DNA of 64,000 nt from Neisseria subflava (GTDB lineage: Bacteria; Pseudomonadota; Gammaproteobacteria; Burkholderiales; Neisseriaceae): assembly GCF_003044935.1 (NCBI RefSeq), contig NZ_POXP01000001.1:620001-684000 (forward strand), written 5' to 3'. The position numbers were made by a program, and so were the translations under genes. Below the pieces are notes generated by a model. The model was not told the origin of the DNA, searched no databases, and worked only from the letters and a program-made list of their open reading frames with translations. This document shows, in pieces, positions 20,119 to 28,202 of this stretch; the stretch's first letter is position 1, and each line of letters opens with the position of its first letter.

Positions 20119-20404
20119 TGTCGATTGCCTCTGTTAAGGTAAAGATGGATGGTCAAGGCCGTCTGAACATTTCAAACACCTCATTATTTTACTCCATCAA
20201 AACAACTAAATTTTAAGAATAATTTTGATAATCTATATCAGTATCAATATTAAATCAAAACATTTTAACCCTGATATTTGTAGGGTTGATAGCCTTTTTT
20301 CAGACGGCCTTAAGTCCAAATTACAGAAAAATAAAGAAAATATTTTCCGATTTAAAAATCAGCCAATGCCACCATTTAAACAAACAATCAAACCGAGCCG
20401 CCAC
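20119..20404. other. AT-rich intergenic region between lldD and iscR
   Basis: Divergent promoter region. It contains one AG-DUS at 20156-20167 and one in the opposite orientation at 20299-20310, too far apart for a hairpin, with AT-rich sequence between. I see no coding frame. The lldD promoter should lie here, but I could not fix it. Confidence 0.6.
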
Positions 20405-20429
20405 ATACTTGACTGAAACACTCAGATAT
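20405..20429 (+). promoter_or_regulatory. Type 1 IscR-binding site
   Basis: The 25-bp site begins ATACTTGACT, has a GAAACA centre and ends CTCAGATAT. It matches the E. coli type 1 IscR consensus (ATASYYGACT...AGTCRRSTAT) at 23 of 25 positions by my count. It lies 49 bp before the iscR start and covers the predicted -35 element, as expected for autorepression by the [2Fe-2S] form. Confidence 0.75.
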
Positions 20430-20437
20430 TAGACAAT
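20409..20437 (+). promoter_or_regulatory. Predicted iscR promoter
   Basis: TTGACT (20409-20414), a 17-base spacer and GACAAT (20432-20437). The IscR box overlies the -35 and most of the spacer. Confidence 0.55.
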
Positions 20438-20477
20438 TCCCTCCACTAATAAAAACGCCCACACAGGCAACCACACC

Positions 20478-20924
20478 ATGAGACTGACTACCAAAGGGCG
20501 ATTTGCAGTAACCGCCATGATAGATTTGGCGATGAATGCGCAAACCGGTGCTGTCAAACTCAGTGCCATCAGCGAACGACAAAGCATATCGCTCTCCTAC
20601 CTCGAACAATTATTCAGCAAGCTGCGCCGTGCCGGATTGGTTGAAAGCCTACGCGGCCCCGGCGGAGGCTACATCCTTGCCGCTCCCGCCGAGCAAATCA
20701 ATATTGCACAAATCATCTCCGCAGCTGAAGACCGACTGGATGCCACACAATGCGGCAGCAAAGCAAACTGCCACCACGGCGCCCCCTGCCTGACCCATGA
20801 CCTTTGGGAAAACTTAAACAAAACCATCAATGATTACCTCAGTGGCGTTACGCTGCAAAGCATCATTGAACAAAAAAACTGCAGCGACAGCAGTCATGTC
20901 GTTACCTTTACACACATTCATTAA
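20478..20924 (+). CDS. iscR: Iron-sulfur cluster regulator IscR
   Basis: A 148-residue Rrf2-family regulator. Winged helix at the N-terminus (MRLTTKGRFAVTAMIDLA, then SLSYLEQLFSKLRRAGLVESLRGPGGGY). Cluster ligands C92, C98, C104 and H107 fall at the same positions as in E. coli IscR. It represses the isc operon when holding a [2Fe-2S] cluster. It is the first gene of the isc locus, and a matching type 1 site lies upstream. The gap to iscS is 51 bp. Confidence 0.97.
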   Translation: MRLTTKGRFAVTAMIDLAMNAQTGAVKLSAISERQSISLSYLEQLFSKLRRAGLVESLRGPGGGYILAAPAEQINIAQIISAAEDRLDATQCGSKANCHHGAPCLTHDLWENLNKTINDYLSGVTLQSIIEQKNCSDSSHVVTFTHIH

Positions 20925-20975
20925 ACCGACTTGCGGCGAAGACCGCAGGCAGATGACCAACCGAAAGAGCAAACC

Positions 20976-22190
20976 ATGACCGTCAAAACCCCCGTATACC
21001 TCGACTACGCCGCCACCACTCCCGTTGACCGCCGCGTTGCCGAAAAAATGATTCCCTACCTGTCCGATATTTTCGGCAACCCAGCTTCCAACAGCCACAG
21101 CTTCGGTTGGGAAGCAGAAGAAGCGGTAGAAAAAGCACGTGCAGACATCGCAGCCCTGATTAACGCCGACTCTAAAGAAATTGTTTTCACCAGCGGCGCA
21201 ACCGAGTCCAACAACCTCGCCATCAAAGGAGCGGCCCACTTCTACAAATCCAAAGGCAACCACCTCATCACCGTAAAAACCGAGCACAAAGCCGTACTCG
21301 ACACCATGCGCGAACTCGAACGCCAAGGTTACGAAGTAACTTATCTGGACGTACAAGAAAACGGTTTGGTTGATTTAGACGTACTGAAAGCCGCCATCCG
21401 CGAAGACACCATCCTCGTTTCCGTAATGTGGGTAAACAACGAAATCGGCGTGGTTCAAGATATTCCTGCCATCGGCGAAATCTGCCGCGAACGCAAAATC
21501 ATTTTCCACGTTGACGCAGCACAAGCATGCGGTAAAGTACCTGTCGACGTTGAAGCCGCCAAAGTTGATTTGCTGTCTATGTCCGGCCACAAAGTATACG
21601 GCCCTAAAGGCATCGGCGCCCTGTATGTACGCCGTAAACCACGCGTGCGCCTCGAAGCCCAAATGCACGGCGGCGGCCACGAGCGCGGTTTCCGTTCCGG
21701 CACATTGCCGACCCACCAAATCGTCGGCATGGGCGAAGCCTTCCGCATTGCCAAAGAAGAATTGGCACAAGACACTGCGCACTACTTGAAACTGCGCGAT
21801 ATCTTCCTCAAAGGTATCGAAGGTATCGAAGAAGTCTACATCAACGGCGACCTCGAACACCGTGCTCCGAACAACCTGAACGTCAGCTTCAACTTCGTCG
21901 AAGGCGAAAGCCTGATTATGGCAGTGAAAGAACTCGCCGTATCTAGCGGCTCCGCCTGTACTTCTGCCAGCCTTGAGCCAAGTTACGTCCTGCGCGCGCT
22001 CGGCCGCAACGACGAATTGGCGCACTCATCCCTGCGCATCACCTTCGGCCGCATGACCACCGAAGAAGAAGTGCAGTTCGCCGCAGAACTGATCAAATCC
22101 AAAATCGGTAAATTGCGCGAACTGTCGCCGCTGTGGGAAATGTTCAAAGACGGGATTGATTTGAACTCGATTGAATGGGCGGCGCATTAA
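20976..22190 (+). CDS. iscS: Cysteine desulfurase IscS
   Basis: 404 residues from the ATG at 20976 ([18 protein letters not shown]); the longer frame upstream is not expected to be translated. PLP lysine K206 ([10 protein letters not shown]) and the mobile-loop Cys C328 ([21 protein letters not shown]) are both present. It supplies sulfur from cysteine for IscU, tRNA thiolation and cofactors. It is the second gene of the isc operon. A hybrid DUS hairpin follows it, before the acidic small protein. Confidence 0.97.
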   Translation: MTVKTPVYLDYAATTPVDRRVAEKMIPYLSDIFGNPASNSHSFGWEAEEAVEKARADIAALINADSKEIVFTSGATESNNLAIKGAAHFYKSKGNHLITVKTEHKAVLDTMRELERQGYEVTYLDVQENGLVDLDVLKAAIREDTILVSVMWVNNEIGVVQDIPAIGEICRERKIIFHVDAAQACGKVPVDVEAAKVDLLSMSGHKVYGPKGIGALYVRRKPRVRLEAQMHGGGHERGFRSGTLPTHQIVGMGEAFRIAKEELAQDTAHYLKLRDIFLKGIEGIEEVYINGDLEHRAPNNLNVSFNFVEGESLIMAVKELAVSSGSACTSASLEPSYVLRALGRNDELAHSSLRITFGRMTTEEEVQFAAELIKSKIGKLRELSPLWEMFKDGIDLNSIEWAAH

Positions 22191-22201
22191 TCCGCATTTA
22201 T

Positions 22202-22242
22202 AAAAGGCCGTCTGAAAATCAATAAAACTTTTCAGACGACCT
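22202..22242 (+). terminator. Hybrid DUS hairpin in isc operon (attenuator-like)
   Basis: AAAAGGCCGTCTGAAAA against TTTTCAGACGACCT; the right arm is the AG-mucDUS-like AGGTCGTCTGAA. It sits inside the operon between iscS and iscU, so it may reduce rather than stop downstream transcription. Confidence 0.5.
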
Positions 22243-22308
22243 ATATATAGATTTCATTTGATCCCCTAGCCCCACTAAGGCATAACTTTCAGATTAAAGA
22301 CATAAACT

Positions 22309-22437
22309 ATGGACGAACAAGAACTCGACCTCGACAATCTCGACAACCTGCTTGAAGATTTTGACGGTGTTACCGTAGAAGGCGGCGTCGATTCAGAGAA
22401 TGATGACGGCTGCGAAGGTGGCGCATGCAAAATCTAA
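22309..22437 (+). CDS. Small acidic Cys-containing protein in isc operon
   Basis: An uninterrupted 42-codon frame between iscS and iscU. The protein starts MDEQELDLDNLDNLLEDF and ends CEGGACKI: very acidic (about 15 Asp/Glu against 1 Lys), with a C-x4-C pair three residues from the end. Only AG-poor sequence (AGATTAAAGAC) precedes the ATG, so the ribosome site is weak. Position and composition suggest an accessory of cluster assembly, for example a sulfur or iron carrier or a partner of IscS. I do not recognise a named family. Coding status rests on frame, context and composition. Confidence 0.6.
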   Translation: MDEQELDLDNLDNLLEDFDGVTVEGGVDSENDDGCEGGACKI

Positions 22438-22505
22438 ACTTCAGGCCGTCTGAATATTCGTAAACAAACCATTTACACCATTAAAAACACAAAGGAAACC
22501 ACATC

Positions 22506-22892
22506 ATGGCATACAGCGATAAAGTAATCGATCACTACGAAAATCCCCGCAACGTCGGTACTTTCGATAAAAACGACGAATCTGTCGGTACCGGCATGGT
22601 CGGTGCACCGGCCTGCGGTGACGTAATGCGTCTGCAAATCAAAGTAAACGATGAGGGTATTATTGAAGATGCAAAATTTAAAACTTACGGCTGCGGCTCC
22701 GCCATTGCTTCTTCCAGTTTGATTACCGAGTGGGTCAAAGGCAAAAGTCTGGATGACGCGCTGGCAATCAAAAACAGCGAAATCGCCGAAGAATTGGAAC
22801 TGCCCCCAGTGAAAATCCACTGCTCCATCTTGGCTGAAGATGCGGTAAAAGCAGCCGTTGCCGACTATCGCAAACGTCAGGAAAACAAATAA
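22506..22892 (+). CDS. iscU: Iron-sulfur scaffold IscU
   Basis: A 128-residue scaffold with the three cluster cysteines C37 (PACGD), C63 (YGCGSA) and C106 (IHCSILAEDA), the conserved H105, and the LPPVK motif (99-103) that HscA recognises. [2Fe-2S] clusters are assembled here with sulfur from IscS and released by HscA/HscB. AAAGGAAACC precedes the ATG. Confidence 0.98.
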   Translation: MAYSDKVIDHYENPRNVGTFDKNDESVGTGMVGAPACGDVMRLQIKVNDEGIIEDAKFKTYGCGSAIASSSLITEWVKGKSLDDALAIKNSEIAEELELPPVKIHCSILAEDAVKAAVADYRKRQENK

Positions 22893-23148
22893 CCGGATTC
22901 AGCATACCTTTGTCGGCAAGTTCTCTCAAGATTCCGGTGAGTCTTCGAGAAAAGCAAATCTAATGGTTTCCCCCCTCTTCTTTTGTGAGGCAAAACCAAC
23001 TGTGCAGAAACTTAATCATTTTGAAGTTGCTACCAAGTTTGGGACTATCTGCCAATCTATCCTCTCTTCCCCGCGGGAGAGGGTTAGGGAGAGGGAATAA
23101 CGCAGGCTTATATTTAGTCGTTATACCTGCAAAATCAAAGAAGACGAT
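22893..23148. other. Non-coding spacer between iscU and HhH remnant
   Basis: No convincing frame. It includes a GC-rich palindromic stretch at 23058-23096 and otherwise shows no signal I recognise. An intact operon would be expected to have only a short gap here. Confidence 0.5.
23058..23096. repeat. REP-like purine/pyrimidine palindrome
   Basis: CCTCTC (23061-23066) pairs with GAGAGG (23077-23082) around a CCCGCGGG core, followed by GGTTAGGGAGAGGG. The CCCTCTCCCTAACCC-type motif is a common intergenic repeat style in proteobacteria. It appears once in this window. Confidence 0.45.
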
Positions 23149-23391
23149 ATGCCTTTTACCGATGAAGAAATCCAATCCCTACTTGCTATCAAAGGAATAG
23201 GTAAAACCATATTGCAACGTTTGCAGCAAATGGGATTGATGATATTGCCACTCTGGCGGTTGCGGATTTAGACGATATTTTGGAACAGGGCGCACAATTA
23301 ACCGGCTCAACCTGTTAGAAAATAGTCCGCAGGCTAAAGCTGCTATTGCCGCCGCAATAGAGTGGGCAAAACAGCGTTTTCAGACGGCCTG
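23149..23391 (+). pseudogene. Decayed helix-hairpin-helix protein gene in isc operon
   Basis: An intact start (MPFTDEEIQSLLAIKGIGKT, with an HhH GIGK turn) continues to QQMG and then shifts frame; the original phase ends in TAG at 23271. Restoring one base near 23238 re-opens a matching frame (DDIATLAVADLDDILEQGAQ, TGSTC), which then meets a TAG at about 23317 and needs a second one-base correction to continue to AAIAAAIEWAKQRF and a TGA at 23391. Two frameshifts plus a nonsense codon indicate a dead gene. The repaired product would be about 80 residues, a small HhH protein I recall from meningococcal isc loci. Confidence 0.75.
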
Positions 23392-23462
23392 ATAGTTCAA
23401 GAGGCCGTCTGAAATAAAAAAGCAGACAAAACAGAAAGTGATCGCGAAATGAGGAAAAAAGC

Positions 23463-23783
23463 ATGATTACCATCACAGAAAACGCAGCCAAATACATCAA
23501 TAACTACCTGACCAAACGCGGCAAAGGATTGGGCGTGCGCTTGGGTGTGAAAACCAGCGGCTGCTCAGGCATGGCATACAACCTTGAATTTGTCGATGAA
23601 GCGAACGAGGACGACCTGATTTTCGAAGAACACGGCGCGCGCATTTATATCGACCCGAAAAGCTTAGTTTATCTGGACGGCACACAAGTCGATTACACCA
23701 AAGAAGGTTTGCAGGAAGGTTTCAAATTTGAAAATCCGAATGTCAAAGACTCTTGCGGCTGCGGCGAGAGCTTCCACGTTTAA
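23463..23783 (+). CDS. iscA: A-type iron-sulfur carrier IscA
   Basis: 106 residues. The three family cysteines are C34 ([13 protein letters not shown]), C98 and C100 ([11 protein letters not shown]). It carries [4Fe-4S] or iron to target apoproteins. It is the last plus-strand gene of the main isc block. The stop codon overlaps the stop of the convergent arfA, with a shared hairpin just beyond. Confidence 0.96.
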   Translation: MITITENAAKYINNYLTKRGKGLGVRLGVKTSGCSGMAYNLEFVDEANEDDLIFEEHGARIYIDPKSLVYLDGTQVDYTKEGLQEGFKFENPNVKDSCGCGESFHV

Positions 23784-23965
23784 AATATAAAAAATGGCGG
23801 GAAAGTATCAAAACCATCCCGCCATTTTTTGGCTTCTTGTCTATTATAGCTACCCTTGCCTTTTCTTTTTCGTTCTACTTTGTGTCGGAATAAATCAGAT
23901 TTGACTAAGGCTTTTAAGGCATTGTCTCGTATTTTGCCTTTATTGTGTTGTACCTTACCGGTCAT
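23780..23965 (-). CDS. arfA: Alternative ribosome-rescue factor ArfA
   Basis: A 61-residue frame whose core [18 protein letters not shown] followed by [15 protein letters not shown] matches E. coli ArfA (KGQIKDNAIEALL...RVEKNKKGKGSYMRK). ArfA recruits RF2 to ribosomes stalled at the 3' end of mRNA lacking a stop codon, as a backup for tmRNA. AAGGA precedes the ATG at 23965. A terminator hairpin (23791-23830) lies inside the coding region, before the stop codon, so most transcripts should lack a stop. The peptide would then accumulate only when trans-translation fails. Antisense to its neighbours iscA and hscB. Confidence 0.9.
   Translation of the reverse strand: MTGKVQHNKGKIRDNALKALVKSDLFRHKVERKRKGKGSYNRQEAKKWRDGFDTFPPFFIF
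23791..23830. terminator. Terminator shared by iscA and (inside the ORF) arfA
   Basis: AAAATGGCGGGA (23791-23802) pairs with TCCCGCCATTTTTT (23817-23830). For iscA it is an ordinary downstream terminator. For arfA the hairpin and T run fall upstream of the TAA at 23782-23780. Confidence 0.85.
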
Positions 23966-24044
23966 ATTGTTTTCCTTTCGTATAAACAGTTTCCGGATTA
24001 TATCGTAAAATAATCTTCTTCTTTAGATTTTTTCCTTTAATATC

Positions 24045-24545
24045 ATGTCTCAATACTTCAACCTCTTCCAGCTTGAGCCATCTTTCAATATTGATACCGA
24101 AGCACTCGAACAAAGCTATCGGGTTTTAGCTGCCCGTTTTCATCCCGATAAATTTGCTTCTGCTTCAGCTTTTGAGCAGAAACAAGCCGTTATGATGTCT
24201 TCTACAATTAATGATGCCTACCGCACATTAAAAAACCCTATTGATCGGGCCGCTTATCTCTTGAAAAGTCAAAATATCGATGCTGATGCACCTGAACACA
24301 CTTCGTTTTCACCAGAATTCCTCATGCAGCAGATGGAATGGCGGGAAACATTGATGGATGCACAAATGGAACAAAACCATGATGCCATCCGAGCACTGGA
24401 TCAAGAAATCCAAAAAGTACAAAGCAACCTATATCAAGATTTGCAACAAGCATTTGAACAACAGGATTATGAATCGGCCGCACAATGGGTGCGGCATGGG
24501 CGCTTTCTTAATAAACTTCGCAATGAGATTGCTTCAATCTTATAA
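24045..24545 (+). CDS. hscB: Fe-S co-chaperone HscB (Hsc20)
   Basis: 166 residues. N-terminal J domain with HPD at 33-35 (ARFHPDKFAS) and C-terminal three-helix IscU-binding bundle (FLMQQMEWRETL, AAQWVRHGRFLNKLRNEI). It delivers IscU to HscA. It is separated from iscA by the antisense arfA gene and probably has its own promoter. hscA and fdx do not follow, unlike in E. coli. Confidence 0.96.
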   Translation: MSQYFNLFQLEPSFNIDTEALEQSYRVLAARFHPDKFASASAFEQKQAVMMSSTINDAYRTLKNPIDRAAYLLKSQNIDADAPEHTSFSPEFLMQQMEWRETLMDAQMEQNHDAIRALDQEIQKVQSNLYQDLQQAFEQQDYESAAQWVRHGRFLNKLRNEIASIL

Positions 24546-24603
24546 AGTACATTGCTGTTACATTTACCTAAGTTTTATAGCAAATAATTTTATATGTAAA
24601 ACA

Positions 24604-24635
24604 AAAACCGTATCAGATTTATCTGATACGGTTTT
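24604..24635. terminator. Bidirectional terminator hscB/rplY (non-DUS)
   Basis: AAAACCGTATCAGA and TCTGATACGGTTTT form a 14-bp stem with A and T tracts on both sides, between convergent genes. Confidence 0.9.
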
Positions 24636-24652
24636 CTTATCTTAACTACCTA

Positions 24653-25225
24653 TTAGCGTTTTTTACCGGTAACAGTAGCAACAGCCAGGTTTTCGTTACG
24701 TTTCAGAGAAACGCTTTCAACACCTTCTGGCAATTTGATATCTGACAAGTGCAGAATGTCGCCGGCAACTACGGATGCACAATCCAGTTCCAAGAAAGCA
24801 GGAATGTTTGCAGGCAAAGCAACTACTTCAACAGAAGTGTTCAACAGAGATACACGACCACCTTGCAATTTAACAGCTTGAGAGTTTTCAGCGTTAACAA
24901 TGTGCAGAGGAACACGGATACGTACAACTTGGTCAGCTTTTACAGCTTGGAAGTCGATGTGTTGAACTTCACGACGGAATGGGTGCATTTGGAAGTCACG
25001 CACGATAACGTCTTTAGTTTCACCGTTCAAAGACAGTTTAATCAAAGCAGTATGGAAAGATTCTTTTTCCAATGCGTAGAATACAGTTTTGTGGTCTACA
25101 GCGATAGCAACAGGCTCTTGACCTTCACCGTACAGAATGCCAGGGATTTGGCCTTCGCGACGTAGGCGGCGGCTCGCACCAGTGCCTTGGGCTTCGCGAA
25201 CAGAGGCTTGAATTTCGTAAGTCAT
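24653..25225 (-). CDS. rplY: 50S ribosomal protein L25 (CTC family)
   Basis: 190 residues: N-terminal L25 5S rRNA-binding domain ([24 protein letters not shown]) and C-terminal TL5/CTC beta domain ([23 protein letters not shown]). It is downstream of prs on the same strand, 65 bp away. The prs-rplY pairing is typical of proteobacteria, but pth, which often follows, is missing here. Confidence 0.97.
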   Translation of the reverse strand: MTYEIQASVREAQGTGASRRLRREGQIPGILYGEGQEPVAIAVDHKTVFYALEKESFHTALIKLSLNGETKDVIVRDFQMHPFRREVQHIDFQAVKADQVVRIRVPLHIVNAENSQAVKLQGGRVSLLNTSVEVVALPANIPAFLELDCASVVAGDILHLSDIKLPEGVESVSLKRNENLAVATVTGKKR

Positions 25226-25290
25226 GTTTAATACTCCAATTTAGATAAAATCGTCGTCATCGGCCGCGACCAGCTTAAGACGACATCGGG

Positions 25291-26274
25291 TTATGGCAGC
25301 AACATGCCGCCAGTCATCACATCTTCATTGAAAAGATATGAGACGGATTCTTCATTGCTGATACGGCGTACCGTTTCAGCCAGCAAACCGGCAATGGTAA
25401 CTTGACGGATGCGTTCACATTTTTTAGCTGCTTCAGACAACGGAATCGTATCTGTTACAACTACTTGGTCAATTTCAGAAGAAGCAATTCGATTCACTGC
25501 TTCGCCGGAGAATACTGCATGGCTGGCGTATGCCAGTACACGATCTGCACCGCGCTCTTTCAGGGCAACAGCCGCTTTACACAAGGTGTTTGCCGTATCG
25601 ATCATATCATCTACGATCAAGCAAGTACGGCCTTGAATATCGCCAATGATGTTCATCACTTCAGCCACATTGGCTTTAGGACGACGCTTGTCGATAATAG
25701 CCAAATCAGCATTTAAAGATTTAGCAACAGCACGTGCACGTACAACACCACCGATATCAGGGCTGACAACAGTCAGGTTCTCAATGCGCTGTTGTTTAAT
25801 ATCGTTCAATAAAATCGGGGTAGCGTAAATATTATCTACCGGAATATCGAAGAAACCTTGAATTTGGTCGGCATGTAAGTCAACAGTCAATACGCGGTCG
25901 ATACCTGCTGAGTACAACATATTTGCTACCAATTTAGCAGAAATCGGTACACGAACAGAGCGAGGACGACGATCTTGACGCGCATAGCCAAAGTAAGGAA
26001 TCGCGGCAGTAATACGACCAGCAGAAGCACGTTTGAGTGCATCAGCCATAGTCAAAATTTCCATCAGGTTGTCATTGGTAGGCGCGCAGGTAGGTTGCAA
26101 AATAAACACATCGCGACCACGCACATTTTCCAACAATTCAATGGCTACTTCGCCATCAGAGAATTTGGAAACAGTGGCTTCACCGAGTGAAATATCCAAA
26201 TGTTTGACAACACGTTGCGCCAATTCCGGATTTGCATTACCGGTAAACACCATTAAACTGTCATAAGCAGCCAT
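25291..26274 (-). CDS. prs: Ribose-phosphate pyrophosphokinase
   Basis: 327 residues from the ATG at 26274, preceded by AGGTGAAGAT; an upstream ATG at 26316 would add 14 residues without a better site. PRPP synthetase hallmarks: the ATP region [32 protein letters not shown], the metal/ATP-binding [11 protein letters not shown], and the PRPP loop [18 protein letters not shown]. It makes PRPP for nucleotide, His and Trp synthesis. It follows the tRNA-Gln cluster in a conserved betaproteobacterial order. Confidence 0.97.
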   Translation of the reverse strand: MAAYDSLMVFTGNANPELAQRVVKHLDISLGEATVSKFSDGEVAIELLENVRGRDVFILQPTCAPTNDNLMEILTMADALKRASAGRITAAIPYFGYARQDRRPRSVRVPISAKLVANMLYSAGIDRVLTVDLHADQIQGFFDIPVDNIYATPILLNDIKQQRIENLTVVSPDIGGVVRARAVAKSLNADLAIIDKRRPKANVAEVMNIIGDIQGRTCLIVDDMIDTANTLCKAAVALKERGADRVLAYASHAVFSGEAVNRIASSEIDQVVVTDTIPLSEAAKKCERIRQVTIAGLLAETVRRISNEESVSYLFNEDVMTGGMLLP

Positions 26275-26416
26275 ATCTTCACCTGATTCTAGATTTGATT
26301 TACGCGCAGAAAACATTACGCTTCCCTTCGCCCTATGTCTAAGACACTAATCACGCGATTATACGCGTAAAGACGGGTAAAAAAAAGTTTTTCAGCGTTA
26401 TTTCGCTCTGAGCGTA

Positions 26417-26447
26417 AAAAAGCGTGTAAGAAAACTTACACGCTTTT
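26417..26447 (-). terminator. Terminator of tRNA-Gln cluster
   Basis: AAAAGCGTGTAAG and CTTACACGCTTTT with a four-base loop and a T-rich tract on the minus strand, just past the third tRNA. Confidence 0.85.
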
Positions 26448-26450
26448 ATT

Positions 26451-26526
26451 TGGCTGGGGAGGAAGGATTCGAACCTTCGCATGCTGGAATCAAAATCCAG
26501 TGTCTTAACCGCTTGACGACTCCCCA
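26451..26526 (-). tRNA. tRNA-Gln (TTG), copy 3 in transcription order
   Basis: 76 bases including an encoded CCA. Acceptor TGGGGAG/CTCCCCA, anticodon arm CTGGA-TTTTGAT-TCCAG with anticodon TTG, T arm AAGG-TTCGAAT-CCTT, discriminator G. Identical to the two neighbouring copies. Confidence 0.95.
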
Positions 26527-26537
26527 ATAAAGGGTGT

Positions 26538-26613
26538 TGGCTGGGGAGGAAGGATTCGAACCTTCGCATGCTGGAATCAAAATCCAGTGTCTTAACCGCT
26601 TGACGACTCCCCA
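26538..26613 (-). tRNA. tRNA-Gln (TTG), copy 2
   Basis: Same 76-base sequence; spacers to neighbours are 11 and 10 bases, so the three must be cut from one precursor. Confidence 0.95.
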
Positions 26614-26623
26614 ACAAAGGGTT

Positions 26624-26699
26624 TGGCTGGGGAGGAAGGATTCGAACCTTCGCATGCTGGAATCAAAATCCAGTGTCTTAACCGCTTGACGACTCCCCA
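26624..26699 (-). tRNA. tRNA-Gln (TTG), copy 1
   Basis: Same 76-base sequence; its 5' end lies five bases after the ispE stop codon, so it is probably co-transcribed with lolB-ispE and released by RNase P. Confidence 0.95.
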
Positions 26700-26704
26700 A
26701 CTTA

Positions 26705-27553
26705 CTAAATCATATGATACAGCGGATGAACATCTAATCCTTCCACACAATAAGCTTCATATGATTGAGAAACCTGTTGGTAAATTGTATGTGCTTTTTG
26801 ATGAGATTTACTTGCTATAAACAAACAAGCCCCGGAACCAGTCATTAATGCATGACCATATTGGGATAACTCAATATAAGCCTTCCAAACTTCAGGATAT
26901 TCCTGAAACACAACCGCCTGCATATCATTTTGAAACGGCTGTAACGATTGGAAAGTCGGCATTATGCTGGGTTTGGAATCCCGTGTCAAGCCTTCATGCG
27001 CAAAAATTTTAGCTGTTGCCACATGAACGGGGGGCTTAACGATAACATACCATTGTTTAGGGACATCTATTTCAGCCAGCTTCTCGCCTACGCCTTTGGC
27101 AAAAGCACTTCTTCCAAAAATAAAAAAAGGAACATCCGCACCAAGACTTACACCTAAATCAATCAGTTGCTGCCTGCTCAAACCGCATTGCCACCATTGG
27201 TTTAAAACCATTAAGACTGTGGCTGCATCGGAGCTGCCGCCGCCTAAACCTCCGCCGGTCGGAATCACTTTATCCAACCAGATTTCAACGCCGTTCGGTA
27301 CGCTTGCATATGGTAGTAATAATTTAGCCGCCCGATAAGTCAAGTCCTGTTCGGGCTCAAGTCCTTCGACCGGCGTATGCAGAATAATTTGCCCATCGGT
27401 ACGCATTTTCAGATGAACGGTATCATATAAACCGATCAAACAGAAAATACTTTCCAAATTATGATAACCGTCGCTCCTGCGGCCGGTAATCCTCAAATCC
27501 AAATTTAATTTAGCCGGCGCAGGAAAGGCTTGGATTTCCTCTGAAACAGACAT
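26705..27553 (-). CDS. ispE: 4-diphosphocytidyl-2-C-methylerythritol kinase IspE
   Basis: 282 residues from the ATG at 27553, which has AGAGGAT upstream. GHMP kinase with [20 protein letters not shown] at the N-terminus and the ATP loop [13 protein letters not shown] at about 100-112, then [25 protein letters not shown] with the catalytic Asp. Fourth step of the MEP isoprenoid pathway. It follows lolB by eight bases, forming lolB-ispE-tRNA-Gln. Confidence 0.96.
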   Translation of the reverse strand: MSVSEEIQAFPAPAKLNLDLRITGRRSDGYHNLESIFCLIGLYDTVHLKMRTDGQIILHTPVEGLEPEQDLTYRAAKLLLPYASVPNGVEIWLDKVIPTGGGLGGGSSDAATVLMVLNQWWQCGLSRQQLIDLGVSLGADVPFFIFGRSAFAKGVGEKLAEIDVPKQWYVIVKPPVHVATAKIFAHEGLTRDSKPSIMPTFQSLQPFQNDMQAVVFQEYPEVWKAYIELSQYGHALMTGSGACLFIASKSHQKAHTIYQQVSQSYEAYCVEGLDVHPLYHMI

Positions 27554-27561
27554 GACATCCT

Positions 27562-28146
27562 CTATTTGCGTGCTGCGCATCGGGTTTGTCCATTCTTATC
27601 CAAAGAGTGGTTTACTGTATCGAACACCAAGCGGATATTAAACTTGGCATTCTCAAGTTGAAGCGTTTTGGGCTGTCCTGAACTATTTAAAGTACGCGAT
27701 ATCGTCCAGTCAAACTGCTCCAGACGGCCATCAGGCAGAATTTTGTATGGCGCATTGGCAACGCGTTTACCATCTGCCCAAATATGCAAATATTGAACCG
27801 GCAAAGCAAAGCCCAAAAGCTGTCTGCTCAATTCCTCAGCCGTTTCCGCCTGATAAACCTTACCCTTACTGTCTACTGCCAATACGCCTTCGCTGTCTTG
27901 ACACAGCTGGCCTACGGTATTGCCCAACGGTGTATTCACATCAATGGTTTGAACCGCGTTCTGATAAGTCCAGTTGAAATTGGCATAAGAGCCTTTTCCT
28001 TCCACTTTGACAGCCAATCGGCCATCCGCACTAAAATCCTGCACCTGCTCTGCTGCTTGCCAACTGTTTTGCTGAGGAAAGTTTGGCTGCGCACAAGCGG
28101 CTAAAAGCAATAAGGCTGCAACCGATGATATTTGTTTTAAATTCAT
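27562..28146 (-). CDS. lolB: Outer-membrane lipoprotein receptor LolB
   Basis: 194 residues with lipobox LLLLAAC (Cys 18) and a LolB-like body: [38 protein letters not shown] and [17 protein letters not shown]. It takes lipoproteins from LolA and inserts them in the outer membrane. The TPR lipoprotein-like gene upstream, ispE and tRNA-Gln downstream, is the usual betaproteobacterial layout. Confidence 0.94.
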   Translation of the reverse strand: MNLKQISSVAALLLLAACAQPNFPQQNSWQAAEQVQDFSADGRLAVKVEGKGSYANFNWTYQNAVQTIDVNTPLGNTVGQLCQDSEGVLAVDSKGKVYQAETAEELSRQLLGFALPVQYLHIWADGKRVANAPYKILPDGRLEQFDWTISRTLNSSGQPKTLQLENAKFNIRLVFDTVNHSLDKNGQTRCAARK

Positions 28147-28160
28147 GGATATTCCTTCAT

Positions 28161-28195
28161 AGGCCGTCTGAAATCAAACACTTTTCAGACGGCCT
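28161..28195 (-). terminator. DUS hairpin between TPR gene and lolB
   Basis: AGGCCGTCTGAAA with complement, loop of about 10 bases; may separate the two transcripts. Confidence 0.55.
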
Positions 28196-28202
28196 TTGAG
28201 TT

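Noticed and set aside
20221-20260. TTGAT and ATCA words upstream of iscR as FNR site
   Set aside because: Spacing between half-sites does not fit the four-base gap.
21375-22025. 216-codon frame antisense to iscS
   Set aside because: Shadow of iscS; no domain and no start signal.
26351-26700. Short frames with repeating SRQAVKTLDFDSSMRRFESFLP
   Set aside because: They are translations of the three tRNA-Gln genes, not proteins.
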